DNA of 9,519 bases from assembly GCA_002438905.1 (NCBI GenBank), contig DJSA01000070.1:6385-15903 (forward strand), written 5' to 3'. Of the stretch, positions 6,099 through 9,519 are shown in pieces. The position numbers and the translations under genes were made by a program. Numbering within the stretch: the stretch's first letter is position 1; each line of letters begins with the position of its first letter. The DNA is from Bacteroidales bacterium UBA6346. GTDB taxonomy: Bacteria; Bacteroidota; Bacteroidia; Bacteroidales; UBA932. The notes under the pieces are model-generated. The model did no database searches and was not told the DNA's origin. It saw nothing but the letters and a program-made list of their open reading frames with translations.

Positions 6099-6368
6099 AT
6101 GGCAAAAGAATCAATGAAAGCCCGCGAGGTAAAGCGTGCAAAGCTGGTTGCTAAATACGCCGAGAAGAGGAAGGCTCTCAAGGAAGCTGGTGACTGGGCT
6201 GCTCTCGACAAGCTCCCTAAGAACTCGAGCCCTTGCCGCATGCACAACCGCTGCTCTCTTACGGGAAGACCTAGGGGGTATATGAGAATGTTCGGCATCA
6301 GCCGTATCCAGTTCCGCGAGATGGCAAGCAACGGTCTCATCCCGGGTGTCAAGAAGGCAAGCTGGTAA
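6099..6368 (+). CDS. rpsN: Small ribosomal subunit protein uS14 (zinc-independent long form)
   Basis: S14 binds the 3' domain of 16S rRNA in the 30S head. The 89-aa product is the long C-minus form: the N-terminal MAKESMKARE and a coiled basic helix (10-31) are followed by the C-terminal block SSPCRMHNRCSLTGRPRGYM (43-62), RMFGISRIQFREMA and GLIPGVKKASW. The two cysteines do not form CxxC pairs, so there is no zinc ribbon. After this gene comes a 93-base gap before rpsH, the largest within the operon. Confidence 0.98.
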   Translation: MAKESMKAREVKRAKLVAKYAEKRKALKEAGDWAALDKLPKNSSPCRMHNRCSLTGRPRGYMRMFGISRIQFREMASNGLIPGVKKASW

Positions 6369-6461
6369 CGTAGAACAAGCACTTTATTAAAATATTTATT
6401 AACAATTCGGATATCGGGCACCTCGAATGGTGTCGTGAAATCCACTAAAAGGGATTTAAAA
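6369..6461 (+). promoter_or_regulatory. Extended rpsN-rpsH intercistronic region with hairpin and AT direct repeat
   Basis: Other gaps in this operon are 2-21 bases; this one is 93. Its left half carries a direct repeat TTTATTAA (6383-6390 and 6395-6402). The right half has a 6-bp stem GGCACC 6417-6422 with GGTGTC 6429-6434 (one G-U pair, 6-base loop), 27 bases before the rpsH start. No TAnnTTTG box and no T-run after the hairpin are present, so neither a standard promoter nor a terminator is evident. An S8-binding regulatory site is conceivable but not demonstrated. Confidence 0.35.
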
Positions 6462-6857
6462 ATGACTGATCCAATTGCAGATTACCTTACAAGGGTTCGC
6501 AATGCCTACGCTGTGGGCAAGAAGATCGTTGAGATTCCGTCTTCAAAGATGAAGCTCGCAATCACCAAGATCCTCTGCGAGAAAGGCTATATCCTCAGCT
6601 ACAAGGTAGTGGAGGGCGCTCCTTTCAACACAATTAAAATCGCTCTGAAGTATCATCCTCAGACGAAAGCGGCTGCTATCAAGCACATTGAGCGTATTTC
6701 TAGGCCAGGCCTTAGGAAGTATGTGGATGTCGAGAACATGCCACGCGTCCTGAACGGACTCGGAATAGCGGTTATCTCAACCTCAAAAGGCGTCATCACT
6801 GACAAGGAAGCCAAGGAGCTCAACGTCGGCGGTGAGGTGCTCTGTTATGTTTATTAA
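6462..6857 (+). CDS. rpsH: Small ribosomal subunit protein uS8
   Basis: S8 binds the central domain of 16S rRNA and in E. coli is also the translational repressor of the spc operon. The 131-aa product starts MTDPIADYLTRVRNA, the family N-terminus, so I place the start at 6462 and not at the in-frame ATG at 6435, which would add nine basic residues outside the family. The C-terminal signature GIAVISTSKGVITDKEA (101-117) and the GGEVLCYVY ending are intact. The 93-base leader before it contains a short hairpin. rplF follows after 17 bases. Confidence 0.97.
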   Translation: MTDPIADYLTRVRNAYAVGKKIVEIPSSKMKLAITKILCEKGYILSYKVVEGAPFNTIKIALKYHPQTKAAAIKHIERISRPGLRKYVDVENMPRVLNGLGIAVISTSKGVITDKEAKELNVGGEVLCYVY

Positions 6858-6874
6858 TTAAAAACTGAAGAATA

Positions 6875-7435
6875 ATGTCAAGAATTGGTAAATTGCCTGT
6901 ACACCTTCCTGCCGGTGTGACCTGCGAGGTTGCTGCCGGAAATGTGGTTAAGGTTAAAGGACCTCTCGGACAGCTCAGCCAGAAGGTTGATCCGGACATC
7001 ACCGTCACCGTAGAGGGAAATGAAGTCAAGTTGGCTCGTCCGACAGATCTTCCTCGTCACCGCTCGATGCACGGTCTCTACCGCGCTCTCATCCACAATA
7101 TGGTGGTAGGTGTCTCGGAGGGCTATACAATCCGTCAGGAGCTTGTCGGTGTGGGTTATCGTGTTGAGGTTGCCGGTCAGATGGCAGTCTTCGCCCTCGG
7201 TTTCTCTCACGAGATTCATTTCCAGCTCCCGGCTGAAATCAAGGCGGAGGCAGAGCCGGTGAAGAAGGGGCAGAACCCTGTGCTCGTTCTCAAGAGCTGT
7301 GACAAGCAGCTTATCGGACAGGTCGCAGCCAAGATCCGTTCATTCCGTAAGCCTGAGCCATACAAGGGTAAGGGTATCAAGTTCGTCGGTGAGGTTCTTC
7401 GCCGCAAGGCCGGTAAATCAGCAGGCGCTAAATAG
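6875..7435 (+). CDS. rplF: Large ribosomal subunit protein uL6
   Basis: L6 is a two-domain 50S protein near the sarcin-ricin loop and the elongation factor binding site. The 186-aa product has the family start MSRIGKLPVHLPAGV, VKVKGPLGQL (25-34), the linker RSMHGLYRALIHNMVVGVSE (63-82), a second-domain GVGYRVEV (92-99), and the C-terminal signature region IRSFRKPEPYKGKGIKF (154-170) plus a short basic tail. Length is normal for the family. It sits 17 bases after rpsH and 15 before rplR. Confidence 0.98.
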   Translation: MSRIGKLPVHLPAGVTCEVAAGNVVKVKGPLGQLSQKVDPDITVTVEGNEVKLARPTDLPRHRSMHGLYRALIHNMVVGVSEGYTIRQELVGVGYRVEVAGQMAVFALGFSHEIHFQLPAEIKAEAEPVKKGQNPVLVLKSCDKQLIGQVAAKIRSFRKPEPYKGKGIKFVGEVLRRKAGKSAGAK

Positions 7436-7436
7436 T

Positions 7437-7443
7437 AGGAGGA
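7437..7443 (+). promoter_or_regulatory. Strong Shine-Dalgarno sequence before rplR
   Basis: AGGAGGA lies 7 bases before the rplR ATG, directly after the rplF stop. A match this long to the 16S 3' end is noteworthy in Bacteroidota, where most genes lack one. Confidence 0.7.
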
Positions 7444-7450
7444 CTAAGTT

Positions 7451-7813
7451 ATGGCATTGAATAAGATTGAAAGAAGAAAAAGAATTCACTACCGTATACG
7501 TAAAGTCGTTAATGGTACTGCTGAGAGACCGAGAATGGTTGTGTTCAGAAGCAACAAGCAGATTTACGTTCAGGTTGTTGACGATTTGAAGGGCGTGACT
7601 CTCGCAGCCGCCGCTTCGAATGACAAGGAGCTTGCCGCTGACTGCAAGGGCAAGACTGGCGTTGAGGCTGCCGCAATCGTCGGGAAGAAGATTGCAGAGC
7701 GTGCTCTCGCGAAGGGAATCACCACGATTTCCTTTGACCGTGGAGGTTATCTCTATCACGGACGCGTCAAGAGTTTAGCTGATGCTGCCCGTGAAGGTGG
7801 CCTTATTTTCTAA
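7451..7813 (+). CDS. rplR: Large ribosomal subunit protein uL18
   Basis: L18 binds 5S rRNA together with uL5 and anchors it in the central protuberance. The 120-aa product has the basic N-terminus MALNKIERRKRIHYRIRKVV, then GTAERPRMVVFRSNKQIYVQ (22-41), where the 'RPR..VFRSN..IY.Q' pattern is diagnostic, and the C-terminal TTISFDRGGYLYHGRVKSLA (91-110) with AAREGGLIF. Length is typical. It has a strong Shine-Dalgarno sequence 7 bases upstream. rpsE starts 12 bases after its stop. Confidence 0.98.
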   Translation: MALNKIERRKRIHYRIRKVVNGTAERPRMVVFRSNKQIYVQVVDDLKGVTLAAAASNDKELAADCKGKTGVEAAAIVGKKIAERALAKGITTISFDRGGYLYHGRVKSLADAAREGGLIF

Positions 7814-7825
7814 AAAATTGAGACT

Positions 7826-8344
7826 ATGGCAAATACAAATGTTAAGAAAGTAAAGACATCTGACCTTGAACTCAAGGACAGACTTGTTGCCATCCAGAGA
7901 GTGACCAAGGTCACTAAGGGTGGTCGTCACTTCAGTTTTGCAGCCATTGTTGTTGTGGGTGACGAGAACGGCGTTGTCGGTTATGGTCTCGGTAAGGCCA
8001 ATGAGGTCACTACAGCAATCTCCAAGGGCGTAGAGGATGCAAAGAAGAACCTTGTCAAGGTTCCGGTTCTCAACCACACTATTCCTCACGAGCAGGAGGC
8101 CAAGTTCGGTGGCGCACGCGTTTTCATGAAGCCTGCCGCTCCGGGTACCGGAGTTAAGGCCGGTGGTGCGATGCGTGTCGTTTTCGAGTCAGTGGGAATC
8201 CATAATGTCCTCGCTAAGTCAAAGGGTTCTTCAAACCCGCACAACCTCGTGAAGGCTACAGTTGCGGCTCTCACGGAAATGCGTGACGCATACACGGTTG
8301 CAGGACTCCGCGGCATTCCTATGAGCAGAGTGTTTAAAGGTTAA
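7826..8344 (+). CDS. rpsE: Small ribosomal subunit protein uS5
   Basis: S5 lies at the mRNA entry side of the 30S subunit and contributes to decoding fidelity. The 172-aa product shows the double-stranded RNA-binding-like N-terminal domain with RVTKVTKGGRHFSFAAIVVV (25-44) and GYGLGKANEV (52-61), followed by the second domain with PAAPGTGVKAGGAMR (103-117) and GIHNVLAKSKGSSNPHN (124-140). The loop at 30-34 (TKGGR) corresponds to the region where spectinomycin-resistance changes occur in other bacteria; it looks unaltered. The stop codon overlaps the Shine-Dalgarno sequence of rpmD. Confidence 0.98.
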   Translation: MANTNVKKVKTSDLELKDRLVAIQRVTKVTKGGRHFSFAAIVVVGDENGVVGYGLGKANEVTTAISKGVEDAKKNLVKVPVLNHTIPHEQEAKFGGARVFMKPAAPGTGVKAGGAMRVVFESVGIHNVLAKSKGSSNPHNLVKATVAALTEMRDAYTVAGLRGIPMSRVFKG

Positions 8345-8349
8345 GGAGG
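8343..8349 (+). promoter_or_regulatory. Strong Shine-Dalgarno sequence before rpmD
   Basis: AAGGAGG begins inside the rpsE stop codon and ends 8 bases before the rpmD ATG. It is close to a full complement of the usual 16S rRNA tail, which is unusual for Bacteroidota genes. Confidence 0.75.
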
Positions 8350-8357
8350 GCTGAACT

Positions 8358-8540
8358 ATGGCAAAAGTAAAGATTACTCAGACTAAGAGCCGGAGCGGTG
8401 CTACCAAGAGGCAGATTGCAAATCTCGCTTCACTCGGAATCCACAGGCTCCACCAGACCGTTGAAGTCGAGCTCACCCCTGTGACTAAGGGAATGCTTGA
8501 GAAGGTTCTTCATCTTGTTACGGTTGAAGAAGTAAAATAA
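8358..8540 (+). CDS. rpmD: Large ribosomal subunit protein uL30
   Basis: L30 is a small 50S protein lying on the 23S rRNA surface. The 60-aa product is full length: KVKITQTKSRSGATKRQIAN (3-22) followed by LASLGIHRLHQTVEV (23-37), which matches the 'L..LGL..... V' helix-strand of the family, and a C-terminal MLEKVLHLVTVEEVK. It lies between rpsE and rplO, its usual place. It is preceded by a strong Shine-Dalgarno sequence overlapping the rpsE stop, and followed 15 bases later by rplO. Confidence 0.97.
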   Translation: MAKVKITQTKSRSGATKRQIANLASLGIHRLHQTVEVELTPVTKGMLEKVLHLVTVEEVK

Positions 8541-8542
8541 TT

Positions 8543-8548
8543 GGAGGG
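8543..8548 (+). promoter_or_regulatory. Shine-Dalgarno sequence that fixes the rplO start
   Basis: GGAGGG lies 7 bases before ATG 8556. It sits inside the alternative reading that starts at TTG 8541, so its placement argues that translation begins at 8556. Confidence 0.65.
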
Positions 8549-8555
8549 ACAGAAT

Positions 8556-9005
8556 ATGAAATTGAATAATTTGACACCTGCAAAAGGTTCGAAGGGCAGA
8601 GAGAAGAGGATCGGACGCGGTGAGGGCTCAGGACACGGCGGAACATCAACCCGCGGTCACAAGGGAGCTCAGGCACGTTCGGGCTACTCTCGCAAGAACG
8701 GATTCGAGGGCGGTCAGATGCCTATCCAGCGCCGTCTTCCTAAGTTCGGATTCACAAACCCTACACGTGTTGAGTACAAGGCAGTCAATGTCGCAGTCCT
8801 TCAGGCAATAGCCGAGGATAACAAGCTTGATGTCATCACGCTCGACACTCTCAGGGACGCCGGATATGCAGGAAAGAACGATCTCGTGAAGATTCTCGGC
8901 AACGGCGAACTTACTGCCAAGGTTGAGGTTACGGCAAATGCGTTCTCAAAGAGCGCAGTTGCGAAGATCGAGGCTGCCGGCGGAAAAGTTAACACAATCG
9001 AATAA
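8556..9005 (+). CDS. rplO: Large ribosomal subunit protein uL15
   Basis: L15 is a 50S protein, important in late assembly, with a long glycine- and arginine-rich N-terminal extension that threads into 23S rRNA. The 149-aa product starts MKLNNLTPAKGSKGREKRIG and continues RGEGSGHGGTSTRGHKG (21-37), the characteristic tail. It is followed by GFEGGQMPIQRRLPKFGF (49-66) and a globular C-terminal domain ending with the signature-like FSKSAVAKIEAAGG (130-143). I use the ATG at 8556 in place of the in-frame TTG at 8541, because L15 begins MKLNNL in the family and a GGAGGG motif sits just upstream. secY starts 5 bases after the stop. Confidence 0.97.
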   Translation: MKLNNLTPAKGSKGREKRIGRGEGSGHGGTSTRGHKGAQARSGYSRKNGFEGGQMPIQRRLPKFGFTNPTRVEYKAVNVAVLQAIAEDNKLDVITLDTLRDAGYAGKNDLVKILGNGELTAKVEVTANAFSKSAVAKIEAAGGKVNTIE

Positions 9006-9010
9006 CAATA

Positions 9011-9519
9011 ATGAAGAAGTTTATTCAGACAATCAAGAACATCTTCAAGATTGAGGAACTCAGGAAGAGAATCGGCTACACGCTTCTTCTCATCCTTGTC
9101 TATCGCCTTGGAAGCTTCATCGTGCTTCCGGGCATAGACGCTTCTCAGCTCGCCAAGATGCAGGACTTTGCGCAGGAAGGTCTCGTCGGCCTCCTCGACA
9201 TGTTCTCCGGCGGAGCGTTCGGAAACGCCTCAATCTTCGCGCTGGGTGTGATGCCGTACATCTCGGCTTCCATTGTCATCCAGCTTCTTGGTGTTTTCGT
9301 CCCTTACTTCCGCAAGATGCAGATGGAGGGCGAAAGCGGACGGAGAAAGATGAATCAGTACACGAGGTATCTTACCATCCTGATTCTCTGCATCCAGGGT
9401 CCTGCCTATATGGCTGCTCTTCACCAGCAGGTTCCTGCCAGCGCATTCGTGGCTGTCAATCAGCTCGGCTGGTCCAACTTCTGGTTCAATCTCGTCTCGA
9501 CCGTAATCCTCATTGGAGG
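9011..9519 (+). CDS. secY: Protein translocase channel subunit SecY, N-terminal part (runs off right edge)
   Basis: SecY forms the protein-conducting channel of the SecYEG translocon in the inner membrane. From ATG 9011, 169 codons stay open to the window end. Visible features: a charged amphipathic N-terminus (2-20), the first membrane helix and the family pattern YRLGSFIVLPGID (31-43), the plug region GLLDMFSGGAFGNASIFALG (60-79), a second helix MPYISASIVIQLL (81-93), and a cytosolic loop with GESGRRKMNQYTRYLTI (107-123). This is the expected N-terminal third or more of a roughly 440-aa protein. It closes the visible spc order after rplO, so it is expressed with the ribosomal genes. There is no sign of frameshift. 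Confidence 0.97.
   Translation, partial: MKKFIQTIKNIFKIEELRKRIGYTLLLILVYRLGSFIVLPGIDASQLAKMQDFAQEGLVGLLDMFSGGAFGNASIFALGVMPYISASIVIQLLGVFVPYFRKMQMEGESGRRKMNQYTRYLTILILCIQGPAYMAALHQQVPASAFVAVNQLGWSNFWFNLVSTVILIG

Noticed and set aside
5377..6141. A 254-codon open frame on the - strand opposite rplE.
   Set aside because: It is a shadow of rplE: composition is biased by the complementary frame, no motif is recognisable, and the sense gene is unambiguous.
6435..6461. ATG at 6435 as the rpsH start.
   Set aside because: It adds nine residues not seen in S8, and MTDPIADYLTRVRNA at 6462 is the expected start; the extra codons overlap the intercistronic hairpin.

Overview
The window looks like a chromosomal segment of a Bacteroidota (Bacteroidales-type) bacterium. 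Four things point there: a DUF3098 protein directly ahead of uppP, a DUF4294 protein, signal peptides ending in the A|Q pattern common in this phylum, and a promoter with the phylum's -7 box (TAnnTTTG, here TATCTTTG at 3785-3792). Genus cannot be read from the sequence alone.

Left part (1-2708, all on the + strand): an envelope-related group. It holds the 3' end of a DUF3098 membrane protein gene, uppP (undecaprenyl-pyrophosphate phosphatase, lipid carrier recycling), an lpxH-type UDP-2,3-diacylglucosamine diphosphatase (lipid A synthesis), and an unrecognised small exported or membrane protein. The spacer before uppP is packed with short palindromes that can fold into a closed multi-hairpin structure. 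A DUF4294 gene (2793-3491) lies on the - strand, convergent with the unrecognised gene.

A 397-base divergent spacer (3492-3888) separates this from a long + strand ribosomal protein operon: rplP-rpmC-rpsQ-rplN-rplX-rplE-rpsN-rpsH-rplF-rplR-rpsE-rpmD-rplO-secY. secY runs off the right edge. Gene order within this run is the standard S10-tail/spc order. Spacings are 2-21 bases, with one 1-base overlap (rplX/rplE) and one exceptional 93-base gap (rpsN/rpsH). The genes encode large- and small-subunit proteins plus the SecYEG translocon channel subunit.

The main anomaly is that the cluster begins at rplP. The genes that normally precede it (rpsJ to rpsC) are absent from this side, and a Bacteroidota-type promoter with a roughly 90-base leader stands in their place. 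That suggests a split S10 operon, or possibly an assembly join. Other points of interest are a four-cysteine loop insertion in UppP, unusually strong Shine-Dalgarno sequences before rplR, rpmD and rplO in a phylum that mostly does not use them, and an N-terminal extension on L5. No CRISPR, tRNA, rRNA, insertion sequence, phage gene or defence system was seen, and nothing here amounts to a clear undescribed system.
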